Source: DASQFQ01 sp038327685 (lineage in GTDB: Bacteria > Actinomycetota > Thermoleophilia > Solirubrobacterales > Solirubrobacteraceae). Taken from it: DNA of 64,000 bases. Shown in pieces: positions 50,450 to 58,637 of the stretch. Location: assembly GCA_038327685.1 (NCBI GenBank), contig JBBQLH010000005.1, positions 4,322 through 68,321 of the forward strand, written 5' to 3'. The notes beneath the pieces are model-generated. The model worked only from the letters and a program-made list of their open reading frames with translations, was not told the DNA's origin and did no database searches. Both the position numbers and the translations under genes were made by a program. Each line of letters starts with the position of its first letter. The stretch's first letter is position 1.

Positions 50450-51925
50450 ATGGGTGAAGACGTCACCGCCACGGTCTTCAGCCGCGAGGACCGCCAGCGC
50501 TACCGCGAGAAGGTGCGCGCGTGCCTCGACGTCTTCGCGCGCATGCTCGCGGAGTCGCGCTTCGATCCCGAGCGGCGCTCGATGGGGCTCGAGATCGAGC
50601 TCAACCTGACCGACGAGGCGGGCGACCCGGCGCTGCTCAACGCCGACGTGCTCGAGGCGATCGCCGACCCCGACTTCACGACCGAGCTCGCGCAGTTCAA
50701 CGTCGAGATCAACATCCCGCCGCGGCTGCTCGCCGGGCCGGTGTTCTCGGAGCTCGAGCAGCAGGTCCGCGACAGCCTCAACGCGGCCGAGGACAAGGCC
50801 CGCGGCGTGGGCGGCCACATGATGCTCGTGGGCATCCTGCCGACGATCTCCGAGGACCATCTCAACGCCGACAGCTTCAGCGCGAACCCGCGCTACAAGC
50901 TGCTCAACGAGCAGATCTTCGCCGCTCGCGGAGAGGATCTGCGGATCTCGATCAGCGGGCCCGAGCGGCTGTCGACGTTCGCCGACACGATCGCCCCGGA
51001 GGCGGCCTGCACGAGCGTGCAACTGCACCAGCAGGTCGAGCCCGACCGCTTCCACACGCTCTGGAACGCCGCGCAGGCGATCGCCGGGGTGCAACTCGCG
51101 ATCGGCGCCAACTCGCCGTTCTTCTTCGGCCGCGAGCTGTGGCGGGAGACGCGGATCGCGCTCTTCGAGCAGGCCACCGACACGCGGCCGGAGGAGCTCA
51201 AGGCGCAGGGCGTGCGCCCGCGCGTGTGGTTCGGCGAGCGCTGGATCACCTCGATCTTCGACCTCTTCGAGGAGAACGTCACCTACTTCCCGGCGCTGCT
51301 GCCGGTGTGCGAGCCGGAGGACCCGGTGGAGGTGCTCGATCGCGGCGGCGTCCCCAAACTCGGCGAGCTGCGCCTGCACAACGGGACCGTCTACCGCTGG
51401 AACCGGCCCGTCTACGACGTCGTGCGCGGCAGGCCCCACCTGCGCGTCGAGAACCGCGTCCTGCCCGCCGGTCCGACCGTCGTCGACACGCTCGCCAACG
51501 CCGCCTTCTACTACGGGCTCGTCCGCATGCTGATCGAGGAGGAGCGCCCGATCTGGTCCCGGATGTCGTTCTCGGCGGCCGAGGAGAACTTCCACGCCGG
51601 CGCCCGCGACGGAATCGACGCGCGCGTGTTCTGGCCCGGGCTCGGCGAGGTGCCGGCCTCGGAGCTCGTGCTGCGGCGCCTGCTGCCGCTCGCCCACGAG
51701 GGCCTCGAGCGCTGGGAGGTCGACGCGGCGGACCGCGAGCGCCTGCTGGGGATCATCGAGCAGCGCTGCCTCACCCAGCGCAACGGCGCGACCTGGCAGT
51801 CCGAGACGTTCCACCGGCTCTACGACGAAGGAAGCATGGACCGCGAGCAGGCGCTGCGCGAGATGACCGTGCGCTATCGCGACCTCATGCACGCCAACGA
51901 GCCGGTCCACCGCTGGCCCGTCTAG
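50450..51925 (+). CDS. Glutamate-cysteine ligase-family protein (GCS2), long form
   Basis: 491 residues, 16 bases after glyS. ERRSMGLEIELNLTDEAGDP near residues 40-60 is the GCS2 motif. QFNVEINIPPRLLAGPVFSE, TSVQLHQQVEPDRFHTLWNA, IGANSPFFFGRELWRETRIA and LHNGTVYRWNRPVYDVV complete the ATP-grasp-like active site. Long actinobacterial members of this family ligate an amine to glutamate or another acid, and the natural substrate is often unknown. It shares the family, not the length, of the gene at 637-1752. Confidence 0.83.
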   Translation: MGEDVTATVFSREDRQRYREKVRACLDVFARMLAESRFDPERRSMGLEIELNLTDEAGDPALLNADVLEAIADPDFTTELAQFNVEINIPPRLLAGPVFSELEQQVRDSLNAAEDKARGVGGHMMLVGILPTISEDHLNADSFSANPRYKLLNEQIFAARGEDLRISISGPERLSTFADTIAPEAACTSVQLHQQVEPDRFHTLWNAAQAIAGVQLAIGANSPFFFGRELWRETRIALFEQATDTRPEELKAQGVRPRVWFGERWITSIFDLFEENVTYFPALLPVCEPEDPVEVLDRGGVPKLGELRLHNGTVYRWNRPVYDVVRGRPHLRVENRVLPAGPTVVDTLANAAFYYGLVRMLIEEERPIWSRMSFSAAEENFHAGARDGIDARVFWPGLGEVPASELVLRRLLPLAHEGLERWEVDAADRERLLGIIEQRCLTQRNGATWQSETFHRLYDEGSMDREQALREMTVRYRDLMHANEPVHRWPV

Positions 51926-53005
51926 CTACTCGTAGAACGTCAGGAACGCCAGCATCAGGTAGATGCCGATCAGCGCCGCGCCCTCCGGCACCGTCGCCTC
52001 GCCGTCGCCCGAGACCTGCCAGACCGCGATCGCGGTGATCAGCAGCGCGCCGATGTAGACCGGCGCGAGGACGAACGTCAGGTGCGCGGTGAAGAGCAGC
52101 GAGATCAGCACGAGGACGGGGAAGAGGAACGCCGCGATCTGCGCGACCGAGTTCTTCACGATCGAGATGGCGTCGTCCATCTTGCCCTTCCTCGCCAGTG
52201 TGATCCCGGCCACGTTCTCGACCGCGTTGCCGGCGATCGCCACGATGACCAGGCCCGCGAACGCCTTGGAGAGATGGAGCGCGTCGATCGCCGGGTTCAG
52301 CGAGGCGATGAACCAGTCCGAGACGAACGCGGCGCCCGCGCCGGCGAGGCCGAGGATGACGAGCGCGCCCCTGAGGGACAGGTCGAGCGCGTGCTCTGAC
52401 TCGCCCGTGTCGGGCCGCTCGATGTCTTCGCGCAGGTAGGACCACAGCCAGGTGACGTAGACGCCCAGCAGCACGACGGCGCCCGCCGCCGAGATCGCGA
52501 CCTTGTGGCTCGAGGCCCGATCCGCAGTCGTCACCGACAGCCCCAGCAGCACGATGATGAAGACGGCCAGCAGCATGAGCGTGGCCGTGTCGTTGGGCAG
52601 CCGCGTGTGGAAGCGCATGATGCCGCCCTCGCTCACGCGCGCGCCCACGATGATCACGACGCCGAGGACGAGCAGGGCGTTGGCGAACAGGCTGCCGATG
52701 ATCGAGGTCTGGGCGACCACGACCTCGCCCGCGCGGAGGGCGAAGACGACCACGAAGAGCTCGGGGAGGTTGCCGAGCGTGGACTGCAGGACGCCCGTCA
52801 TGCCCGGCCCGAGGTGCGCGCCGAGCCCCTCGGTGCCGAGCGCCACCAGCCACGCCAGGCCCCCGAGCGCGATCGTCACGACGGGGAAGACGATCAGGCC
52901 GTCGACGCCGGCGTAGTGCATCGCGCCGCCGGCCGCCGTGGCGAGGGCCACGACGGCGAGGGCGATGCGCTGGCGCGGGCTGAAGGCGGCGAGCAGGCCG
53001 CGCAG
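51926..53005 (-). CDS. Calcium/proton exchanger (CaCA family), start unresolved
   Basis: Ten or eleven membrane helices. Two alpha-repeats carry the ion-binding acidic motifs: LQSTLGNLPELFVVVFALRA with SLFANALLVLGV, and AGNAVENVAGITLARKGKMD with KNSVAQIAAFLFPVLVL. It exchanges Ca2+ (or Na+) for H+ in the ChaA/CAX manner. The GTG at 52951 gives 341 residues but would cut the first helix in its middle (IALAVVALATAAGG). The only earlier in-frame candidate is a CTG at 53005 (359 aa, MRGLLAAFSPRQR). I give the longer extent, with less certainty than for pth. Confidence 0.8.
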   Translation of the reverse strand: MRGLLAAFSPRQRIALAVVALATAAGGAMHYAGVDGLIVFPVVTIALGGLAWLVALGTEGLGAHLGPGMTGVLQSTLGNLPELFVVVFALRAGEVVVAQTSIIGSLFANALLVLGVVIIVGARVSEGGIMRFHTRLPNDTATLMLLAVFIIVLLGLSVTTADRASSHKVAISAAGAVVLLGVYVTWLWSYLREDIERPDTGESEHALDLSLRGALVILGLAGAGAAFVSDWFIASLNPAIDALHLSKAFAGLVIVAIAGNAVENVAGITLARKGKMDDAISIVKNSVAQIAAFLFPVLVLISLLFTAHLTFVLAPVYIGALLITAIAVWQVSGDGEATVPEGAALIGIYLMLAFLTFYE

Positions 53006-53011
53006 GCTACG

Positions 53012-53403
53012 TCACCAGCGGGTGTACGCGATGCGCCGCCGGCGGCGGCGTGTCGCCATCCACAGGATCAGGCCGAGGACGAGCAGGAGCCCGAACGGAC
53101 TGCCGCCGCCGGCGCCGAGGCCGAACAGCAGGTGGGCGAGGTAGGCGATGCCCAGCGCCTGCAGCACGCCGCGGAACAGCCTGCGGCCGAAGTGCGGCCG
53201 GGTGCGGTAGGGGCTCCGGCGGTAGCGCCGGGACGGCGCGATGCCCGGGCGGCTGCGGAACGTGCCGCGGCCGAAGCCGCGGCCGCCGCCGAAGCGGGCC
53301 TGGTTTGCCTTCACCGCGCCGATGGGCACGCCGGCCGGGGCTGCCGCCGCCGCCGGGGCGGCGCCGAGGGCGAGGAGGATCGCGGTCAGGGGAGGATTCG
53401 CAT
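53012..53403 (-). CDS. Secreted or anchored small protein, apparent frameshift in signal peptide
   Basis: The open frame from a GTG at 53329 gives 105 residues: Arg/Gly-rich part (ARFGGGRGFGRGTFRSR), then a hydrophobic segment (LGIAYLAHLLFGLGAG, LLLVLGLILWMAT) and an Arg tail. Upstream in frame, LTAILLALGAAPAAAAAPAG is a good signal peptide without a start. An ATG at 53403 (MRILP) is in another frame and ends at once; one extra C in its CCCC run would join MRILP to LTAILL. So either a frameshift (real or assembly) or a CTG start. Its product would be exported. Confidence 0.5.
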
Positions 53404-53410
53404 GCCTTCA

Positions 53411-53427
53411 ACTTACCCAAAGTAAGT
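53411..53427. promoter_or_regulatory. Perfect dyad in divergent promoter (operator-like)
   Basis: ACTTAC (53411-53416) and GTAAGT (53422-53427) are perfectly inverted around CCAAA. The site lies between the small exported protein gene and the R2-like/SCP2 gene, 58 bases before the latter's ATG. The double-MarR or TetR regulators nearby are possible binders, but this is a guess. Confidence 0.45.
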
Positions 53428-53485
53428 CTACTTCCAAGCCCCGTGTCCGAGGTCCGACGCGCGCTCCGTTCGCTACGGTCCCGGC

Positions 53486-54748
53486 ATGCCCGCCGCCGCC
53501 GATCAGATCTCCTACCAGGACCTCTACACGCGCTGGGAGAAGGGCAACTGGCGCGCGATGGAGTACGACTTCGCGCAGGACCGCGAGGACTGGCACGGCA
53601 GGTTCTCCGACATCCAGCGCCGGGCCGCGCTGTGGAACTACGCGCTGTTCTTCCACGGCGAGGACTCCGTCACCGACAACCTCTCGCCGTTCATCGACGC
53701 CGCACCGCGCGAGGAGCAGAAGTACTTCCTCGCCACCCAGCAGGCCGACGAGGCGCGCCACGCCGTCTTCTTCAAGCGCTTCATGCACGAGGTGGCGGGC
53801 TACGGCGACGGGACGATCTCCACGGCCCTCGACGCGACCCGCGGCGAGCTGACCTACGGGTTCGTCAAGACCTTCGAGCACCTCGACCTCGTGACCGCCG
53901 AGCTGCGCCGCGACCGCTCGCGCACCAAGCTCGCCCAGGCCGTCGCGATGTACCACGTGATCGTCGAGGCGACGCTGGCCCAGCCGGGCCAGCACTTCAT
54001 CGAGGCCTACCTGACCGAGCAGGACGTGCTGCCGGCCTTCCGCGCCGGGATGCGCAACGTCTCGCTCGACGAGCAGCGCCACATCGGCTTCGGGGTCAAG
54101 CTGCTGCGCGACCTCGCCTCCGAGGACCCGGAGGTGCCGGAGGCCGTCGCCGACCTGCTGCGCGACGTCCTCCCCCACACCGTCGGCGTGTTCGCCCCGC
54201 CCGGCTGGGACCGCCGCTACTCGGAGTGCTTCGGCTTCACGCTCGAGGAGATCTACGAGGAGGGCGCGCGCTCCTTCGAGGCCAAGCTGCGCGCCGCCGG
54301 CCTGCCGGTGGAGGACCTCCCCGGGCCGCTGCTCTACCCGATCGACCTGCCGCCGCGCGAGCGCGCGCTGCGCGGGATGGCGCTGTTGCAGGCCGGGATC
54401 CTGGGCGAGAAGAACGGGCCGCCCGCACGCGATCCCGACACGATGGCGCTGCTGTTCGACACCGTCCGCCGCGGCGTCGACTTCCGCACCGCGCCGGCCG
54501 GGCCGCTGACCGTGCAGTGGGACTTCCCCGACGCGGACCCGTGGCACCTGCGCCTCGACAACGGCTCGACGGCCGTGACCGCCGGGCGCGCGGCGACGCC
54601 CGACATCACGTTCAAGGCGCGCTACGAGGACTTCGTGGACGTCGTCGGCGGCCGGCTCGACCCGAAGCTCGCGATGGCGACAGGTCGGCTGCGCCCGCGC
54701 GGCTCGCTGCGCACGCTGTGGTCAGCGCGCGGGCTGTTCGTGGCCTAG
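53486..54748 (+). CDS. R2-like di-iron ferritin-fold protein fused to SCP2 sterol-carrier domain
   Basis: 420 residues. The N-terminal ~270 residues are a ferritin/ribonucleotide-reductase-small-subunit-like four-helix bundle. Iron ligands fit HGEDSV, QQADEARHAVFF (ExxH), VEATLA and LDEQRHIGF (ExxH). The C-terminal ~110 residues (PAGPLTVQWDFPDADPWHLR, ITFKARYEDFVDVVGGRLDP) are an SCP2-like lipid-binding domain. A di-iron oxidase acting on a lipid held by SCP2 is the natural inference; the reaction is unknown. It converges on the MarR gene, overlapping by 27 bases. Confidence 0.8.
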   Translation: MPAAADQISYQDLYTRWEKGNWRAMEYDFAQDREDWHGRFSDIQRRAALWNYALFFHGEDSVTDNLSPFIDAAPREEQKYFLATQQADEARHAVFFKRFMHEVAGYGDGTISTALDATRGELTYGFVKTFEHLDLVTAELRRDRSRTKLAQAVAMYHVIVEATLAQPGQHFIEAYLTEQDVLPAFRAGMRNVSLDEQRHIGFGVKLLRDLASEDPEVPEAVADLLRDVLPHTVGVFAPPGWDRRYSECFGFTLEEIYEEGARSFEAKLRAAGLPVEDLPGPLLYPIDLPPRERALRGMALLQAGILGEKNGPPARDPDTMALLFDTVRRGVDFRTAPAGPLTVQWDFPDADPWHLRLDNGSTAVTAGRAATPDITFKARYEDFVDVVGGRLDPKLAMATGRLRPRGSLRTLWSARGLFVA

Positions 54749-55621
54749 CAACCGCCGCAGGAGCGCCCGGAGCTCGGGACCGCCGGCGGCCTGACGCTCG
54801 TTGAACACGCCGGCCGGGAGCCGCTCGAGGCGCTCGCGGGCCGCGGCCAGCGTGCGCTCGCCCTTGGGCGTGAGCCGCAGGGCGTAGGAGCGCCGGTCCG
54901 CCGGGTTGCGCTCGCGCCGCACGAGCTCGAGCGCCTCGAGCTCGTCGACGATCGGCACGACCACGGGCGGCGTCACGCCGAGGGCCCTGGCCACCTGCTG
55001 CTGGGAGCAGGGGCCGACCGCCGAGGTGACGGCCAGCGCGCCGAAGTGACGCACCTCGATCCCCAGCGGCGCCAGCGCGCCGTCGGCGCGGGAGCGCATC
55101 AGCAGGTGCGCCTGCGTGACCAGGAAGCCGCTGCGGTCGGCGAGGACCTCGGGCAGCCGGCGGTCGGGGTCGGCGGCGAGCAGCTCGCGCAGGAGCTCGT
55201 TGAGCCGGGTGCGCTCCGCGGCGGTGAGGTGCGTGGTCAGCTGGGCGTCGGTGCGGTCGAGCTCCGGCGTGGAGCGCGCGACCGCCTCGAGCCCACGGGC
55301 GGTGGGCCGCAGCGCGTAGGCCCGCCGGTCGGTGGCGCTGCGCTCGCGCTCGACGAGGCCGTCGCGCTCGAGATCGTCCACCAGCCGCCCCATGACGGTG
55401 CGGTTCAGGCCCAGGCTCTCCGCCAGCCAGCGCTGCGAGACCGGGGCGGCCGCCGTGTCGAGCGCCATGAGGATGGCGACGTGGCGGGCGGGCTGCTGCC
55501 CGGCCAGGGTGTCGCCGACGATCTCGAGCACGCGCAGGTAGGCGCGGCGCAGCAGATAGCCGGTGACGTCGGCGAGCGCCGGCGGGAGCGCCGGCGCCGC
55601 GGTGGAGGACTGGTCGGGCAT
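54722..55621 (-). CDS. Tandem MarR-domain transcriptional regulator
   Basis: 299 residues with two complete MarR domains in one chain. The first (about 20-150) has VSQRWLAESLGLNRTVMGRL and the wing RERSATDRRAYALRPTARG. The second (about 165-290) has CSQQQVARALGVTPPVVVPI and RRERNPADRRSYALRLTPKG. Ordinary MarR proteins dimerise two ~140-residue chains; this one resembles a fused dimer. It is divergent from an MFS drug-efflux gene, with a dyad operator between, so it likely represses both (inference). Confidence 0.9.
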   Translation of the reverse strand: MPDQSSTAAPALPPALADVTGYLLRRAYLRVLEIVGDTLAGQQPARHVAILMALDTAAAPVSQRWLAESLGLNRTVMGRLVDDLERDGLVERERSATDRRAYALRPTARGLEAVARSTPELDRTDAQLTTHLTAAERTRLNELLRELLAADPDRRLPEVLADRSGFLVTQAHLLMRSRADGALAPLGIEVRHFGALAVTSAVGPCSQQQVARALGVTPPVVVPIVDELEALELVRRERNPADRRSYALRLTPKGERTLAAARERLERLPAGVFNERQAAGGPELRALLRRLLGHEQPAR

Positions 55622-55656
55622 GGCGTCGAGCGAGGCCGGGATGCTACCCGCGGCGG

Positions 55657-55683
55657 CTAATCGTTAGGTATGTTGACGATTAG
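55657..55683. promoter_or_regulatory. MarR operator-like dyad
   Basis: CTAATCGT (55657-55664) and ACGATTAG (55676-55683) form a perfect 8-bp inverted repeat with an 11-base spacer. It lies between the divergent double-MarR and MFS starts and covers the -35 region of the MFS promoter, as expected for repression by the MarR protein. Confidence 0.65.
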
Positions 55684-55701
55684 TCGATAGGACGATATGG
55701 T
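55673..55701 (+). promoter_or_regulatory. Sigma-70-type promoter for the MFS gene
   Basis: TTGACG (55673-55678), 17 bases, TATGGT (55696-55701) fit the housekeeping consensus well, 37 bases before the MFS ATG with its AGGAG ribosome site. The -35 overlaps the operator dyad. Confidence 0.6.
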
Positions 55702-55737
55702 GATGAGCATACTTCCCTCCCCTCCCCAGGAGCCCTC

Positions 55738-57270
55738 ATGAACCAGAAGTGGTGGACCCTGATCGCCGTCGCCGTCGGCGTGTTCATGCTCCTCGTCGAC
55801 ATCACGATCGTGAACGTGGCGCTGCCCGACATCGAGCGGGCGCTCCGCGCCTCGCTCGCCGACCTCCAGTGGGTGCTCGATGCGTACGCGCTCTCCCTCG
55901 CCGCCCTGCTGCTCACAGCCGGCTCGCTCGCCGATCGCTTCGGCCGCCGGTTGCTGTTCGCGATCGGCATCGTCGTCTTCACCGCCGGCTCGCTGCTGTG
56001 CGGGCTCGCCGGTGATCCCACCTTCCTCGCCCTCGCCCGGGCGGGCCAGGGCATCGGCGGCGCGCTGATGTTCGCGACCGCGCTGGCGCTGCTCTCGGGC
56101 GCCTACAGCGGCCGCGACCGCGGTGTCGCCTTCGGTGTGTTCGGCGCGGTGACCGGCGTCGCCGTGGCGGTCGGCCCGGTCCTCGGCGGCGTCCTCACCA
56201 GCGGGATCTCGTGGCGCTGGATCTTCTTCGTCAACATCCCGATCGGCGTCGTGGCGCTGGCGATCACGCTCACGCGGGTGGTCGAGTCGCGCGACCCGCA
56301 TCCTCGCCGCCTGGACTGGATCGGCTTCGCGACGTTCTCGCTCGGCCTGGCCGGGCTCGTCTACGGCCTCATCCGCTCCCACGCCGACGGCTGGGGCGCG
56401 ACCAACGTGGCCGGGTCACTGATCGCCGCCGCCGTCCTGCTCGCGGCCTTCGTGGTGGCCGAGCGTGTCCAGCGCGAGCCGATGTTCGACCTCGGCCTGC
56501 TGCGCAAGCCGGCCTTCGTCGGCGGTCTCGTCGCCGCCTTCGCCGTCTCGGCGTCGATCTTCTCGCTGCTGACCTACCTCGTCCTCTACGTGCAGAACGT
56601 CCTCGGCTACTCGGCGGTCGAGGCGGGCGTGCGCTTCCTGGTCTTCAGCGGCGTGATCTTCTTCTGCGCCGGGATCGCCGGCCGCGCCACCGGACGGGTG
56701 CCGGCGCGGCTGCTCATCGGCCCCGGCTTCGCTCTGGTGGGCGCCGGCCTGCTGCTGATGCGCGGCATCACGCCGGACAGCGGGTGGACGCACCTGATCC
56801 CGGGCTTCGTGGTCGCCGGCATCGGGACCGGGCTGATCAACGTGCCGCTCGCGTCAACGGCCGTGGCCGTCGTCGAGCCCGCGCGGGCCGGGATGGCCTC
56901 CGGGGTCAACTCGACGTTCCGGCAGGTGGGCATCGCCACCGGCATCGCGGCGCTCGGGTCGATCTTCGCCTCGAAGGTCTCCGACACGGTCGCCGGCGCG
57001 CTGGCCGGCACGCCGCTCGGCGGGCGTGCGAGCGCGCTCGGCGACGCGGTGGCCGACGGCGCCGTGGCCCAGGCGATCGCCTCGACACCGGCGAGCGCGC
57101 ATCGGCTCGTGGCCCAGGCCGCCAACCAGGGCTTCATCGACGGGCTGAACTCGATCCTCCTGATCGGCGCCGTCGTGGCCTTCGTCGCCGGAGTGGCCTC
57201 GCTGGCCCTGATCCGCGAGCGCGACTTCGTCGCGGCGCCGGCGGGCGAGCCGGTGCCGGCGCCGGCCTAG
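55738..57270 (+). CDS. MFS drug-efflux transporter, DHA2 (EmrB/QacA) family
   Basis: 510 residues with about 14 membrane helices, the DHA2 number. LIAVAVGVFMLLVDITIVNV (motif D1 region), ALPDIERALRASLADLQWVL, ADRFGRRLLFAIGIVVF (motif A) and ALARAGQGIGGALMF with GPVLGGVLTSGISWRWIFFV (motif C) are DHA2 landmarks. A proton-driven exporter of cationic drugs or related compounds. The neighbouring double-MarR gene and dyad suggest induction by the exported compound. Confidence 0.93.
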   Translation: MNQKWWTLIAVAVGVFMLLVDITIVNVALPDIERALRASLADLQWVLDAYALSLAALLLTAGSLADRFGRRLLFAIGIVVFTAGSLLCGLAGDPTFLALARAGQGIGGALMFATALALLSGAYSGRDRGVAFGVFGAVTGVAVAVGPVLGGVLTSGISWRWIFFVNIPIGVVALAITLTRVVESRDPHPRRLDWIGFATFSLGLAGLVYGLIRSHADGWGATNVAGSLIAAAVLLAAFVVAERVQREPMFDLGLLRKPAFVGGLVAAFAVSASIFSLLTYLVLYVQNVLGYSAVEAGVRFLVFSGVIFFCAGIAGRATGRVPARLLIGPGFALVGAGLLLMRGITPDSGWTHLIPGFVVAGIGTGLINVPLASTAVAVVEPARAGMASGVNSTFRQVGIATGIAALGSIFASKVSDTVAGALAGTPLGGRASALGDAVADGAVAQAIASTPASAHRLVAQAANQGFIDGLNSILLIGAVVAFVAGVASLALIRERDFVAAPAGEPVPAPA

Positions 57271-57276
57271 TCACCA

Positions 57277-57327
57277 CGACGAGTGTCATCTCGACCACCC
57301 CCTCGGGGGTAGAGGTGACACTCGTCG
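57277..57327. terminator. Long two-level hairpin between convergent genes
   Basis: Outer stem CGACGAGTGTCATCTC (57277-57292) pairs with GAGGTGACACTCGTCG (57312-57327), 15 of 16 plus a G-T. An inner perfect stem ACCCCC-TC-GGGGGT (57297-57310) sits inside. It lies between the MFS stop and the LmeA-like stop, suiting a bidirectional terminator. Confidence 0.75.
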
Positions 57328-57329
57328 GT

Positions 57330-57971
57330 CTAGCCGATGCGCCCGGCGGCGGTGACGGTGAAGCCGCCGTTGCCGACCTTCGAGCCGACGTCGGTGACCT
57401 GCACCCGCGAGTCGCGGAAGATGGTCAGCGACCCGAGGCCGCCGAGCAGCCCCTCGGGTGCGATCACGAGTGCGCCGTCGCGAGCGGAGAGGCGCGCGCG
57501 GGCCGTGAACAGGCCGGCCGAGGCCTCGAGCACCAGCTCGCCCGCGGGATCGTCGACGGGCCGCAGCGCGAGCTGGCGCGGGAGCGCGGCGGCGAGGTCC
57601 GCGTTGCTGACCGACGCCTGGCCGCTCAGGCGGTTGTGGTCCTTGCGCAGCGCGACGGCGCGCAGCTGCAGCGGGCCGACGCGCACGAGGTCGACGTGCG
57701 CGTCGACCTCACGCGCGCCGCGCGTCTGGCGCAGCAGCTGGGCGAGCTGGCCGGTCCCCGCGCGCGCCTCGGCCATGTCGATCTCGACGCGGTCGGCGCG
57801 CTTGAAGAGGAGCTTGACCGCCGGGACGGCCTTGACGGAGACGCGCCGCACCTCGCCCGTCGCCGCGAGGCTGTGGCTGATCCGGCGCTCGGCGACGCGA
57901 GGCAGCACGAACTGGGCGCCGACAAGAGCGGCGACGAGCAGGCCGAGGAGCGCGAAGACGACTCGCAGCAT
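57330..57971 (-). CDS. DUF2993/LmeA-type lipid-binding protein
   Basis: 213 residues with an N-terminal hydrophobic helix (VVFALLGLLVAALVGAQF) as anchor or signal. Then VAERRISHSLAATGEVRRVS, KLLFKRADRVEIDMAEAR, LSGQASVSNADLAAALPRQL and VTDVGSKVGNGGFTVTAAGR follow the LmeA/DUF2993 beta-rich fold. LmeA of mycobacteria binds phospholipid and helps mannan elongation. The role here is presumably envelope-lipid handling. ATG shares a base with the TetR stop. Confidence 0.82.
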   Translation of the reverse strand: MLRVVFALLGLLVAALVGAQFVLPRVAERRISHSLAATGEVRRVSVKAVPAVKLLFKRADRVEIDMAEARAGTGQLAQLLRQTRGAREVDAHVDLVRVGPLQLRAVALRKDHNRLSGQASVSNADLAAALPRQLALRPVDDPAGELVLEASAGLFTARARLSARDGALVIAPEGLLGGLGSLTIFRDSRVQVTDVGSKVGNGGFTVTAAGRIG

Positions 57972-58564
57972 CAGATCAGCAGCGCTCGCGCCGCCCGCAT
58001 CGCCGCGGCCAGGGTCGCGCCCCAGTCGTGGTCCGGGTCGGCGAGCATCCGCAGCGCGAGGCCGTCGGCGAGCGAGAGCAGGACGGTCACGACCGCCTGG
58101 GCGTCCGCGCCCATCGCGATCACGCCCGAGGCCCGCTTGGCCTCGAGCTGCTCGGCGACGTGCTCGCGGATGCGGCGGTGCAGCGCCGCCAGCTCGGCGG
58201 CGATCTCGGGCGTGCGGCGCGACGAGGTGAAGAGCTCGAAGTGCAGCGCGACGAAGGCGGGGTCGCGCGCCACGAGCTCCTCGAGCGAGCGCACCAGCAC
58301 GTGCAGGAGGTCGTCGGCGGTCTCGGCGGCGGCGATCGACTCGTCGAGCGCGGCGAGGCGCAGGTCCGAGTCGCGCCGGACGACCTCGACCAGCAGCCGC
58401 TCCTTCGTGCCGAAGTAGTAGTGCAGCAGCCCGCGCGAGACCCCGGCCTCGCGCGCGACCTGGTCGAAGGTGGAGCCGGCGGCGCCGCGCGCGGCCACCG
58501 AGGCCCGCATCGCGTCCACGATCCGCTGGGCCTTGTCGCCGCTGAGGGCCGCCGCCGCCTCCAT
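57971..58564 (-). CDS. TetR-family transcriptional regulator
   Basis: 197 residues from the ATG at 58564. N-terminal helix-turn-helix STFDQVAREAGVSRGLLHYY with the typical FGTKERLLVEVVRR. The C-terminal ligand domain is helical (DDLLHVLVRSLEELVARDPA, FTSSRRTPEIAAELAALHRR), close to the AcrR/BetI type. It probably represses itself and the coupled LmeA-like gene by binding the dyad at 58573-58596 (inference). Confidence 0.9.
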   Translation of the reverse strand: MEAAAALSGDKAQRIVDAMRASVAARGAAGSTFDQVAREAGVSRGLLHYYFGTKERLLVEVVRRDSDLRLAALDESIAAAETADDLLHVLVRSLEELVARDPAFVALHFELFTSSRRTPEIAAELAALHRRIREHVAEQLEAKRASGVIAMGADAQAVVTVLLSLADGLALRMLADPDHDWGATLAAAMRAARALLI

Positions 58565-58572
58565 GGCGCGGA

Positions 58573-58596
58573 TGCTAGCTGGCCATCCAGCCAGCA
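58573..58596. promoter_or_regulatory. TetR operator-like dyad
   Basis: TGCTAGCTGG (58573-58582) and CCAGCCAGCA (58587-58596) are inverted with 9 of 10 matches around CCAT. The site lies nine bases upstream of the TetR ATG and 42 bases before the divergent M23 gene. Confidence 0.5.
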
Positions 58597-58637
58597 CCCG
58601 CCGGTGCGCAACGCCGCGTTTGCCACACTGGCAGGCC

